This document shows, piece after piece, positions 7,551 through 15,600 of a stretch of DNA of 22,335 nt. The stretch covers positions 1 to 22,335 of the forward strand of contig JAZOOT010000025.1 of NCBI GenBank assembly GCA_045655165.1. Direction: 5' to 3'. A program made the position numbers and the translations under genes. The notes under the pieces were generated by a model. The model was given only the letters and a program-made list of their open reading frames with translations, made no database searches and was not told where the DNA came from. This stretch comes from SIG607 sp045655165 (GTDB taxonomy: Bacteria; Bacillota; Clostridia; Oscillospirales; Acutalibacteraceae). The number at the start of each line of letters is the position of its first letter. Within the stretch, counting starts at the first letter, position 1.

Positions 7551-8880
7551 GGTTAGTATGGTGTCGCTTGGGTGCCCAAAAAACCAAGTTGATGCCGAAG
7601 CCATGCTTTATTCTTTAAAAGAAGCAGGGTTTATTATTGGTTGTCCTGAAGCAGAAGCCGATGCAATTATTATTAACACCTGTGGTTTTATTGAAGATGC
7701 AAAGGGCGAAGCCATTGAAAATATACTTGAGGCCGCTGCACTAAAGAAAGACGGCAATGTTAAGGCGGTTATTGTAACAGGTTGCCTTGCCGAAAGGTAC
7801 AAGGACGATATTACAAAAGAAATTCCCGAAGCCGATGTTGTTGTGGGTATTGGCAAAAACGGTGATATTGCCGAAATTGTTAAAAATGCAATTGAGGGTA
7901 AAAAAGAAAATTATTATGCCGATAAAAACTGTTTACCGCTAAATACCAAAAGAATTTTGGGCGGTTACCCCTTTAGCACATATATTAAAATTGCTGAAGG
8001 GTGTAATAACTGTTGCACCTACTGTGCAATTCCGCTTATTCGCGGCAGAATGAGAAGCCGAAAGATTGAGGATATTGTTAATGAAGCAAAAGAACTGGCA
8101 AACGGCGGTGTTAAAGAACTTATTGTTGTTGCGCAAGACACAACGGCATACGGAAGTGATATTTACGGAAAACCCTGCCTTGCAAAACTGCTTAAAGAAC
8201 TTTGCAAAATTGACGGTATTAGGTGGATAAGAACCCTTTACACCTACCCCGATAAAATTGACGATGAACTAATTGAAGTTATTAAAAGTGAAGATAAACT
8301 TTTAAAATATTTTGATATTCCCATGCAACACTGTGACAGCGAAATATTAAAGCGAATGAACCGAAAGGGAAGTAAAGAAGATTTAGAGGCGTTAATTAAG
8401 AAAATTAGAAAAGAAATTCCCGAAGTAACACTTCGTACAACCTTTATAACAGGTTTCCCCGGTGAAACCGATGAACAGTTTACTTCGTTGCACGAATTTG
8501 TTAAAAAAATGAAGTTTGACCGCCTTGGCTGTTTTGCCTATTCACCCGAAGAAGATACTTTGGCAGCAGAAATGCCAAACCAAACCCCTGAACAAGTAAA
8601 GCAAGACCGGTTAGACCTTATTATGAACAGCCAAATGGAAATTTCGGCAGGGAAGAATGCCGAAAAGGTTGGGCAAACAGTTGAAGTTTTGGTTGAGGGG
8701 TACGATGACTACATAAAATGTTATTTTGGCAGAAGTAAAAGTGACGCCCCCGAAATTGACGGCAAGGTGTTTTTCTTTGCCACAAGACCTCTTGAGTTTG
8801 GCGAGTTTGTAAATGTTTTAATAAACGACAGTATAGAATATGATTTGTTGGGAGAAATGACAGATGAATTTACCGAATAA
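7540..8880 (+). CDS. rimO: Ribosomal protein S12 methylthiotransferase RimO
   Basis: A 446-residue radical-SAM methylthiotransferase that adds a methylthio group to the conserved Asp of ribosomal protein S12. The N-terminal MTTase domain opens with VSLGCPKNQVDAE, the RimO-specific form, and has further cluster cysteines in NTCGFIEDA and TGCLAERY. The radical-SAM domain carries C155, C159 and C162 (CNNCCTYCAIP). A TRAM-like domain closes the protein (from about residue 370, GQTVEVLVEGYDD). RimO is favoured over MiaB because of CPKNQVDAE and the length. It overlaps recX by 11 bases and pgsA by 17 bases; AAGGAAG precedes the start. Confidence 0.96.
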   Translation: MSYKVSMVSLGCPKNQVDAEAMLYSLKEAGFIIGCPEAEADAIIINTCGFIEDAKGEAIENILEAAALKKDGNVKAVIVTGCLAERYKDDITKEIPEADVVVGIGKNGDIAEIVKNAIEGKKENYYADKNCLPLNTKRILGGYPFSTYIKIAEGCNNCCTYCAIPLIRGRMRSRKIEDIVNEAKELANGGVKELIVVAQDTTAYGSDIYGKPCLAKLLKELCKIDGIRWIRTLYTYPDKIDDELIEVIKSEDKLLKYFDIPMQHCDSEILKRMNRKGSKEDLEALIKKIRKEIPEVTLRTTFITGFPGETDEQFTSLHEFVKKMKFDRLGCFAYSPEEDTLAAEMPNQTPEQVKQDRLDLIMNSQMEISAGKNAEKVGQTVEVLVEGYDDYIKCYFGRSKSDAPEIDGKVFFFATRPLEFGEFVNVLINDSIEYDLLGEMTDEFTE

Positions 8881-9442
8881 ATTAACAGTAGCGCGAATTA
8901 TTGCCACACCGTTTTTTATGTTTTTTATGATGTGGGAATTTAAGTACAACTATTTAGTTGCGTTAATACTTTTTGTTTTGGCATCACTTACTGACTGGCT
9001 TGACGGCAAAATTGCAAGAAAATATAACCTTATTACCGATTTTGGCAAATTTTTAGACCCCATTGCCGATAAAATGTTAACCACTGCCGCACTTATTGGT
9101 TTTGTTTTTGGCCACATTGGTTGGCAAATTAGTTGGATTGTGTTTATTGTTTTATTCCGCGAATTTTTAATTGCTTCGCTTCGTATGGTGGCAGCATCAA
9201 GCAGTAAGAAAAAGGTTGTTGCGGCTAATATTTGGGGCAAGGCAAAAACCGTTAGCCAAATGGTTGCCATTATTTTTGTTTTGGCGGCAGAACAGGTTAA
9301 AGTTCTTGTTGGCGAAGGTGCCATTGCAGATGCGCTTGATATTTCGGGAAGCGTGCTTTTGTGGTTAAGTGCAGTGCTTTGCATTGTTTCGGGCGTTATT
9401 TATGTTATTGATAACAAGGAATTTGTAAATACAAGCAAGTAA
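8864..9442 (+). CDS. pgsA: CDP-diacylglycerol--glycerol-3-phosphate phosphatidyltransferase
   Basis: A 192-residue integral membrane enzyme that makes phosphatidylglycerol phosphate from CDP-diacylglycerol and glycerol 3-phosphate, the first step toward phosphatidylglycerol and cardiolipin. The CDP-alcohol phosphotransferase signature is complete: D44, D47-G48, A51-R52, G61, D65 and the catalytic-base position D69. The N-terminus MNLPNKLTVARI is characteristic of PgsA. About five hydrophobic segments are visible. GGAG lies 9 bases before the start, which is inside the end of rimO. There is no terminator after it; the next promoter begins 6 bases after the stop, so the downstream T-box may also stop read-through from this operon. 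Confidence 0.95.
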   Translation: MNLPNKLTVARIIATPFFMFFMMWEFKYNYLVALILFVLASLTDWLDGKIARKYNLITDFGKFLDPIADKMLTTAALIGFVFGHIGWQISWIVFIVLFREFLIASLRMVAASSSKKKVVAANIWGKAKTVSQMVAIIFVLAAEQVKVLVGEGAIADALDISGSVLLWLSAVLCIVSGVIYVIDNKEFVNTSK

Positions 9443-9447
9443 TTGGC

Positions 9448-9476
9448 TTGACAAAAGAATAGTTTGTGAATATAAT
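9448..9476 (+). promoter_or_regulatory. Consensus promoter of the cysE-cysS operon
   Basis: TTGACA at 9448-9453 and TATAAT at 9471-9476 are separated by exactly 17 bp, a perfect sigma-A consensus. It starts 6 bases after the pgsA stop, and transcription would begin near 9483 at the foot of the T-box leader. Confidence 0.92.
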
Positions 9477-9482
9477 GTATAA

Positions 9483-9716
9483 GAAATATAGATGCTATCG
9501 GTTAGATTAAGTAGGTGTTAAAAACGCCAAAAGGGAGCAAACCTCACCGACTGAAAGGGTTTGCGGGAAGGTTTTAACACGCGAAATGCACTAAACGGCA
9601 CCCGTTGGGAAACTAAGTATCTTCGGGCGTATAACTGCGTTAAAGTTTTTAAGTAATAAAGCGAAGTGGAACCGCGAACAGTCGCCTTCGGTGTATTTGC
9701 ACCGAAGGTGTTTTTT
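9483..9716 (+). promoter_or_regulatory. T-box riboswitch, probable tRNA-Cys specifier
   Basis: The T-box core is at 9663-9676 (GAAGTGGAACCGCG, the GTGGAACCGCG part matching consensus), followed by an intrinsic terminator. A Stem I can be drawn: 9515-9523 pairs with 9572-9580, and 9537-9543 with 9558-9564. Below them, the loop pairs a 5' AGTA (9510-9513, the loop-E element) with 3' GCGAA. Directly after it comes ATGCA, giving specifier UGC at 9587-9589 followed by the usual purine A. UGC is a Cys codon, which agrees with cysE and cysS downstream. Uncharged tRNA-Cys would stabilise the antiterminator and allow expression. The T-box call is very secure; the specifier assignment is by hand folding and less so. 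Confidence 0.93.
9683..9716 (+). terminator. T-box-controlled terminator
   Basis: A 12-bp stem (9683-9694 with 9699-9710, including two G-U pairs and a CCUUCGG core) with a 4-nt loop is followed by six T at 9711-9716. It lies directly after the T-box core and is the default OFF structure. Confidence 0.92.
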
Positions 9717-9731
9717 ATTGGAGGGATGGTT

Positions 9732-10346
9732 TTGTTCGAAAGGATAAAAGAGGATATTGCCGCCGTTAAGGAAAGGGACCCGGCTGCCAGAAACAGTTTG
9801 GAAATCTTTTTCTTGTACCCCGGCGTTAAGGCGCTTAGAATGTATAGGCGCGCGCATTATTTTTGGCAAAAGGGACACCATTTTATTGCGCGCTATATAT
9901 CACAAAAATGCGCAAGAAAAACGGGTATTGAAATTCACCCGGGCGCCAAAATTGGCAAACGTCTTGTAATTGACCACGGCCACGGTATTGTTATTGGCGA
10001 AACCGCCGAAATTGGCGACGACGTTTTGCTTTACCAAGGCGTAACCCTTGGCGGTACGGGCAAAGACACAGGCAAGCGCCACCCAACAATTGGCAATAAT
10101 GTAATGATAAGTGCGGGCGCAAAGGTGTTAGGACCTATTAAAGTGGGCGATAACGCACGTGTTGCCGCAGGCGCAGTGGTGCTTAAGGAAGTACCTCCCA
10201 ACAGTACCGTTGTGGGTGTACCTGCAAAGGTTGTAAAGTTAGACGGTCGAAAGGTTGTTCCGCTTGACCAAATTAACATACCCGACCCAATTGCGCAGGA
10301 AATTGCACGTCTTGAAAAGAAAATTAAGGAGCTTAAAAAACAATGA
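9732..10346 (+). CDS. cysE: Serine O-acetyltransferase
   Basis: A 204-residue cytoplasmic enzyme that acetylates L-serine with acetyl-CoA to O-acetylserine, the precursor for cysteine synthase. I choose TTG 9732 (MFERIKEDIAAVKERDPAAR), which matches the short Gram-positive CysE start; GGAGGG at 9720-9725 is 6 bases upstream. ATG 9726 is in frame but abuts that ribosome site, and earlier in-frame starts fall inside the T-box. The left-handed beta-helix has clear hexapeptide repeats, with D81-H82-G-H84 at the active site (matching the catalytic Asp-His pair of the family) and the GGTGKDTGKRHPTIG loop. It lacks the long N-terminal domain of the enterobacterial form, normal for this group. The last 4 bases overlap cysS (ATGA). 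Confidence 0.95.
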   Translation: MFERIKEDIAAVKERDPAARNSLEIFFLYPGVKALRMYRRAHYFWQKGHHFIARYISQKCARKTGIEIHPGAKIGKRLVIDHGHGIVIGETAEIGDDVLLYQGVTLGGTGKDTGKRHPTIGNNVMISAGAKVLGPIKVGDNARVAAGAVVLKEVPPNSTVVGVPAKVVKLDGRKVVPLDQINIPDPIAQEIARLEKKIKELKKQ

Positions 10347-11719
10347 AAATTTTTAATACATTAACCCGCAAAAAAGAAGAATTTGTGCCCATTGAAGAAG
10401 GCAAAGCAAAAATTTACGCTTGCGGACCAACAGTTTACAACTATATTCACATTGGTAACGCGCGTCCTCTTTGCGTGTTTGACGTTTTGCGCCGTTATTT
10501 AGAATGGCGCGGAATTGATGTAACCTTTGTTCAAAACTTTACCGATATTGATGATAAACTTATTAAAAAGGCAAACGAAGAAGGTATAACTGTGCCCGAA
10601 GTTGCCGAACGCTTTATTAAAGAATTTTGGGTAGATGCAAAGGGAATGAACATTCGCGAAGCAACCGTTCACCCAAAAGCAACCGAAAATATTGAACAAA
10701 TTATTGGTATTATTGAAAAATTGGTTGAAAAAGGTTATGCTTACGAATCAAACGGCGATGTTTACTACCGCGCCAAAAAGTTTAATGGTTACGGCAAACT
10801 TTCTCACCAACCGCTTGAAGATTTAGAAAGCGGTGCCAGAATTGCCGTTGGTGAAATTAAAGAAGACCCAATGGATTTTTGCCTTTGGAAAGCCGCAAAA
10901 CCGGGCGAACCGTTTTGGGCTTCGCCTTGGGGCGAGGGCAGGCCGGGTTGGCATATTGAATGTTCGGCAATGTCGGGAAGGTATTTGGGCAAAACCATTG
11001 ATATCCACTGTGGCGGCCAAGACCTTGTTTTTCCCCACCACGAAAACGAAATTGCACAAAGCGAAGCAGCAAACGGCTGCGAGTTTTCGCACTATTGGAT
11101 GCACAACGGCTTTATAAATGTTGATAACCGCAAAATGAGTAAATCTTTGGGCAACTTCTTTACCGTAAGAGATGTTGCTGAAAAATACGGTTACGAGCCA
11201 ATTAGATATTTAATGATTTCTTCACAGTACCGTAGCCCCATTAACTATTCGGTTGATATTATTGAACAGGGCAAAAACGCGCTAGACCGCCTTTATAACT
11301 GCCGTGACAGAATTGATTTTGCAATTAAACACCCAGGCGAAAAGAACGACTTTGACTTTACGGAAAAACGCAAACAAGAGTTTATTGATGCCATGGAAGA
11401 CGACCTTAACACAGCCGACGCATTAGCAGCAGTATTTTCTTTGGCAAAAGACATTAACTTGGCTATTGATGCAGGCGCAAGTGAAACTGCACTTAAGGAA
11501 ATGGCAAAGGTGTTTGATGAACTAACCGGCGTTTTAGGCCTTTTATACCAAAGAAAAGAAGAAACCTTGGATACAAAGGTAGAAGAAATGATTGAACAAA
11601 GAACCCTTGCCCGTAAAAACAAAGACTTTGCCACAGCCGATAAAATACGCGATGAATTAAAGGCAATGGGCATTGTGTTAGAAGACACACCGCAGGGTGT
11701 AAAATGGCACAAAGCGTAA
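10343..11719 (+). CDS. cysS: Cysteinyl-tRNA synthetase
   Basis: The 458-residue class I synthetase that charges tRNA-Cys. The HIGH-type motif is HIGNARP from residue 36, and KMSKS begins at residue 264. Zinc ligands are visible: C27 in YACGPTVYNY, C207 in HIECSAMSG, and the GGQDLVFPHHENEIAQSEA block. The C-terminal DALR-like helical region and the LARKNKDFATADKIRDEL helix are standard. Length is normal. AAGGAG sits 11 bases before ATG 10343, which overlaps the cysE stop. Cysteine synthesis and charging are therefore under one T-box. Confidence 0.98.
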   Translation: MKIFNTLTRKKEEFVPIEEGKAKIYACGPTVYNYIHIGNARPLCVFDVLRRYLEWRGIDVTFVQNFTDIDDKLIKKANEEGITVPEVAERFIKEFWVDAKGMNIREATVHPKATENIEQIIGIIEKLVEKGYAYESNGDVYYRAKKFNGYGKLSHQPLEDLESGARIAVGEIKEDPMDFCLWKAAKPGEPFWASPWGEGRPGWHIECSAMSGRYLGKTIDIHCGGQDLVFPHHENEIAQSEAANGCEFSHYWMHNGFINVDNRKMSKSLGNFFTVRDVAEKYGYEPIRYLMISSQYRSPINYSVDIIEQGKNALDRLYNCRDRIDFAIKHPGEKNDFDFTEKRKQEFIDAMEDDLNTADALAAVFSLAKDINLAIDAGASETALKEMAKVFDELTGVLGLLYQRKEETLDTKVEEMIEQRTLARKNKDFATADKIRDELKAMGIVLEDTPQGVKWHKA

Positions 11720-12444
11720 TGGAAATTAAGTACGAACCGCTTTTAAACGGCAGTGATTTTAAAATAAGTGTTTCAAAAAACCACACCTTTGGCACCGATG
11801 CCGTTTTGCTTTACAACTTTGCAAATGCAAAGGCAAATGATACCGCCGTTGATTTGGGCACAGGTTGCGGAATTATTGCGCTTTTAATGCTTAGGGACAA
11901 CAAATGCCAAAAGGTTTACGGTGTTGATATAAGCGATGAAGCAATTAAACTTTGTCTTGATACAAAAGAACGCTTAAATCTTGAAAAATTTGAGCCAATT
12001 CTTTGTAATTTAACCGAACTAAAGGGGAAAATTCCCTTTGGCAGTGCGTCGCTTGTAGTGTGTAACCCGCCGTACAAGGCAAAAGGAGCGGGAATAAAAA
12101 GCCAAAACCCGCGCGAACTTGTTGCAAGGCATGAAACCGAATGCGAACTTAGCGATATTGTAGAAACGGCGGCAAAACTGTTAAACACAGGCGGAAGGTT
12201 TTGTGTTTGCCAACGGCCCGAACGAGTGGCGGAATTGCTTTTTTTAATGAGTAAAGAAAAACTTGAGCCAAAGCGAATTCGATTTGTTGCAAAACGCCCC
12301 GAAAACGAGCCGTGGCTTGTTTTAATTGAAGGCAAAAAGGGCGCAAACCGCGGAAACAGGGTAGAGCCAACACTTTTTGTTGAAAAAGAGAACGGTAGTT
12401 TTTCAGATGAAATGCTAAAAATATATGGTAAATATAAACCGTAA
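11704..12444 (+). CDS. tRNA1(Val) adenine-N6-methyltransferase-like (TrmN6 family)
   Basis: A 246-residue class I SAM-dependent methyltransferase. The HTFGTDAVLLYNF motif near residue 30, the SAM loop VDLGTGCGIIAL from residue 49 and the catalytic N121-P-P-Y are those of the TrmN6/YabB-type family, which in E. coli methylates A37 of tRNA-Val. Activity in this organism is inferred. The ending PTLFVEKENGSFSDEMLKIYG is also typical. Two starts are possible. ATG 11704 has AGGG 6 bases upstream and overlaps cysS by 16 bases. ATG 11719 overlaps the cysS stop as TAATG but lacks a ribosome site; from there the protein starts MEIKYEPLLNG. I keep the longer form. It is the last gene before the terminator at 12458-12487. 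Confidence 0.88.
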   Translation: MAQSVMEIKYEPLLNGSDFKISVSKNHTFGTDAVLLYNFANAKANDTAVDLGTGCGIIALLMLRDNKCQKVYGVDISDEAIKLCLDTKERLNLEKFEPILCNLTELKGKIPFGSASLVVCNPPYKAKGAGIKSQNPRELVARHETECELSDIVETAAKLLNTGGRFCVCQRPERVAELLFLMSKEKLEPKRIRFVAKRPENEPWLVLIEGKKGANRGNRVEPTLFVEKENGSFSDEMLKIYGKYKP

Positions 12445-12457
12445 TAATAAAATTTAT

Positions 12458-12487
12458 GCCCCCTTTTTAATAAAATGGGGCTTTTTT
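12458..12487 (+). terminator. Intrinsic terminator of the cysE operon
   Basis: GCCCC at 12458-12462 pairs with GGGGC at 12477-12481, and the inner T and A runs extend the stem across a C/T mismatch. Six T follow at 12482-12487. It lies 13 bases after the methyltransferase stop. Confidence 0.88.
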
Positions 12488-12519
12488 GCAATTTTATAGA
12501 AATTGACTAAAAATAACAG

Positions 12520-12549
12520 TTGACAAAACCGGCTTTTTTATTGTAATAT
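12520..12549 (+). promoter_or_regulatory. Promoter of the large surface protein gene
   Basis: TTGACA at 12520-12525 with TAATAT at 12544-12549 (18-bp spacer); an overlapping TATAAT at 12549-12554 would need a 23-bp spacer and is less likely. It follows the cysE-operon terminator and precedes a leader of about 65 bases. Confidence 0.75.
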
Positions 12550-12567
12550 ATAATAGCATAAAAGTAC

Positions 12568-12607
12568 AGTGGTGCATTGCCACTTTATCTTTTGCAAAAA
12601 CGCAAAA
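12568..12607 (+). promoter_or_regulatory. Short leader hairpins before the surface protein gene
   Basis: Two small inverted repeats lie in the leader: AGTGG 12568-12572 with CCACT 12580-12584, and TTTTGC 12590-12595 with GCAAAA 12602-12607. The second abuts the ribosome binding site AAGGAG at 12607-12612 and could affect translation start. Both stems are short, so this may be incidental. Confidence 0.3.
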
Positions 12608-12620
12608 AGGAGCAAAAACA

Positions 12621-15600
12621 ATGAACAAAATGCGTAATTCAGTTTTGGTAAAAGTTATTGGATTAGTTTGCACTTTGGCACTTGTTTTGGGCGCAATTTA
12701 TGTACCCGTAACGCTAAGTGCTTTTGCAGCTACAATTCCCGTAACACCTGACCAAACCATTACTTTTGGTTTTGAACCAAGTGAGGATCCAATTAGCGGT
12801 AGCTGGGCAGACGGCCGCGCAGAAGACGGCTTCGGCTGTGCTTCTTGGGGCATGACTATTATGACTGTTGATAACCAACAGGCAATTGGTAGGAATTGGG
12901 GCAATGCTTGGACCCAAGGCGGCGGTTACCGTTTAAACAACAAAGATGGCGTTTACCGTCTTGAAACAAACAGTCGTTATGTTGTTAGGATTAAGGCGTC
13001 GTTTAGAAAAGCACCTTCGCTTGATACTGCTCGAACTGCAGAACCTTACCTTAGTTTAGGTTATGGCTTTACAGGCCCTGATTCAGACAATCAGGTTGTT
13101 ACCATGAGTGCAACTATTGCAAAAATTGCCGAAAGTAGTGGTCTTACATATACAATTTCCGATATTTCGGGCACAAGGGTTATTGAACCTTCAGATGAAT
13201 GGTACGACCTTACCTATGTATTTACCACCCCTGCCGATTTTGCGGGTAAAAACACTTCGTTCGGTTTTTATCAATTTAATGTTCAAAATACCGAAATTTA
13301 CGTTGACGACGTTAAAGTAACCAAACTTGGTTCTAATACGGGCATGGTAATGGCAAAAGATGAATACAACGGCGAAACTACCGTTTTGTTAGGCAATATT
13401 GGCGAAAACGCCCAACTTCCCGTTTTGGTTGGCAAACAACCCGAACACGAATTTAAGGGCTGGTTTACCGACGAGGCAAGAACTGTTCCCGCCGAAAACG
13501 TTAAATTTACTGCAGAAGTACAAAACGTTTATTCAAAATGGCGCGCACCCGTTTCTATAACCTTTGTTGATGCGTACAAAAACACCAATAATAAAATTGA
13601 CGGATTTTCGGGTGACGTTATTCCGTACCCTGCAGAACCTGTAGATTTTACAAAACCTGCACAAAAATATTTTGCGGGTTGGTACACAACCGAAATGTTT
13701 ACCCAAAAATATGATGAGGAAAAATTCGGCTCTTCCGATATTACTCTTTATGCTAAATGGATAGACCGTCAAACCGAATATGTACAGGATTTTGAAAATT
13801 ATGAATATTCGGAAAGAGGAGAAACCACAACCGATTCTAAAGGCAACGTTTGCTACGCAAACCGCGGCATATTCGGCGAATCAATGACTAAAATTGATGA
13901 CCCGACCGAAAGCGGCAGAGGCAAGGTTGTTAAGTTTAATTGGGATTCTTCAATGGTAAAGGTACCTGAAGACCCTAACACTTTTGAAGCAAAAAATTAC
14001 GACAACGAAGTTTACTATGGCATTACAATGGGTACCCAAACATTCAACTACGGTACACAGTATGTAATGTATTTTGACTACTATGTTGAAAACATTGAAA
14101 CGCAACACATTACAATGAAATGCCAAAACATACGCGCGACTTCGGGTTGGCCTCGCAGTGAGGATCTTACCACTAAAACCTATAACGTTACCTCGGCCGA
14201 CAAAGACGGCAAGTGGCACACAGGCGCTATTGTTTTTACAATGAAACAATATGCAGGCATTGACCCCAATGTTCACGCAATATTCAGACCTTCGGGCAAC
14301 AAAAACGCTACAGTGTACCTTGATAACTTCCGCTTTGTTCCCGCACAGGCAAACGAAGTTATTATGACAGTTAACGAACAAAACGGTAACCCCGCAAAAC
14401 ACGTTCCCGTTGTAAAGGGCGACCCAATTGATATTGAAGTTCCTACTTACGGCGAAAGAACCTTTAAGGGTTGGTATCTTGACGGTGCTTGCACTATTCC
14501 TTTTGAAGAAACGGTAGTTCCCGCCAAAAACTTTGAAGTTTTTGCAAGGTGGTCGCCTACTCCCGAAAACTTCCAAAACTATCCCCACAGCACAACAAAC
14601 GCATCGATCTTTGGCCAAACGATTAGCATTGTTAAAGGCGAAGGCGTTGGTTATAAAGATAACGCGGTTGCTAAATTCGTTTTAGATGGCGATGCAGTTT
14701 ATTCCCAAGACGGCGATAAAGTTACTTACTGGGCTGCTCGTTCACAGTCTTGGGGTCACGTAATTAAACTTGACGACGTTAGTGAGGGTACTGTATATAG
14801 AATTTCCTTTATGTATAAGGGCGATGCTTCGGCAAACGTTAACTCAGTAATTCGTTTCCAAACCGCACAACCAAATAACTGTTGGGGCCATGGTAAAGAT
14901 TACGAAGGATTTTCGTTAACCGTTACTCCTGATATGAACGAATGGCAAAAAGCAGAATTCCTTATGCGTTGTTCGCTTGCAGACTCTATAGGTAGTGGCT
15001 TGTTCTTAAGATTCCAAACATCTGCTCCTGTTACTGATTTTGAACAATACGCCGTTGCTTATGTTGATGATATTCTTATTGAACCCATTGATAAGCCCTT
15101 TATATTGTATGATGGTCAAAACAACAAACAACCCACCGTTGTTCAGGGCAAAGTGGGAGAAAAAATTGTTCATCCTGCAACACCCAAAAAAGTTGGTATG
15201 AAGTTTGTTGGTTGGTACCTTGATACAGAATTTAAACAACCTTTTACCGACACAGTTTATGCCAAAGATATGAACATAACAGTTTATGCAAAATACGATT
15301 TTGCCGATAACTTTACTGTTAATTTTGAAAACGTTGGCAAAAACCGTGGCAAAGAAGATGACTCATTGTTCTTCCGCGGTGGCTTGGGCTCTGTTGCAAA
15401 AACAGGTTACAATAAATCAAAAGGTCTTGTATTTGACCGCGGTTTAACAGATGCTTGGTCAAGCGGTAACGCCCTTTTTGAAGATTCTAACCAAGTATTG
15501 CTTTCTAACACAAACAACTATTACATAACCTTTAAATACTGTGTTCAAAGACAACTTACCGATAACAGTTTCTTGTCATTCACTTCGGGTCATGCCGGTA

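Noticed and set aside
9666..9731. Upstream extension of cysE into the T-box (GTG 9666)
   Set aside because: The frame runs through the T-box core and terminator, which are RNA elements; the family-type N-terminus begins at 9732.
11916..12491. 191-codon open frame on the minus strand opposite the methyltransferase gene
   Set aside because: It is a Ser/Phe-rich shadow of a gene with clear methyltransferase motifs.
13950..14618. 222-codon open frame on the minus strand
   Set aside because: It lies wholly inside the well-supported surface protein gene, is rich in Cys/Val/Phe as expected of an antisense frame in this codon usage, and has no sensible ribosome site or domain.
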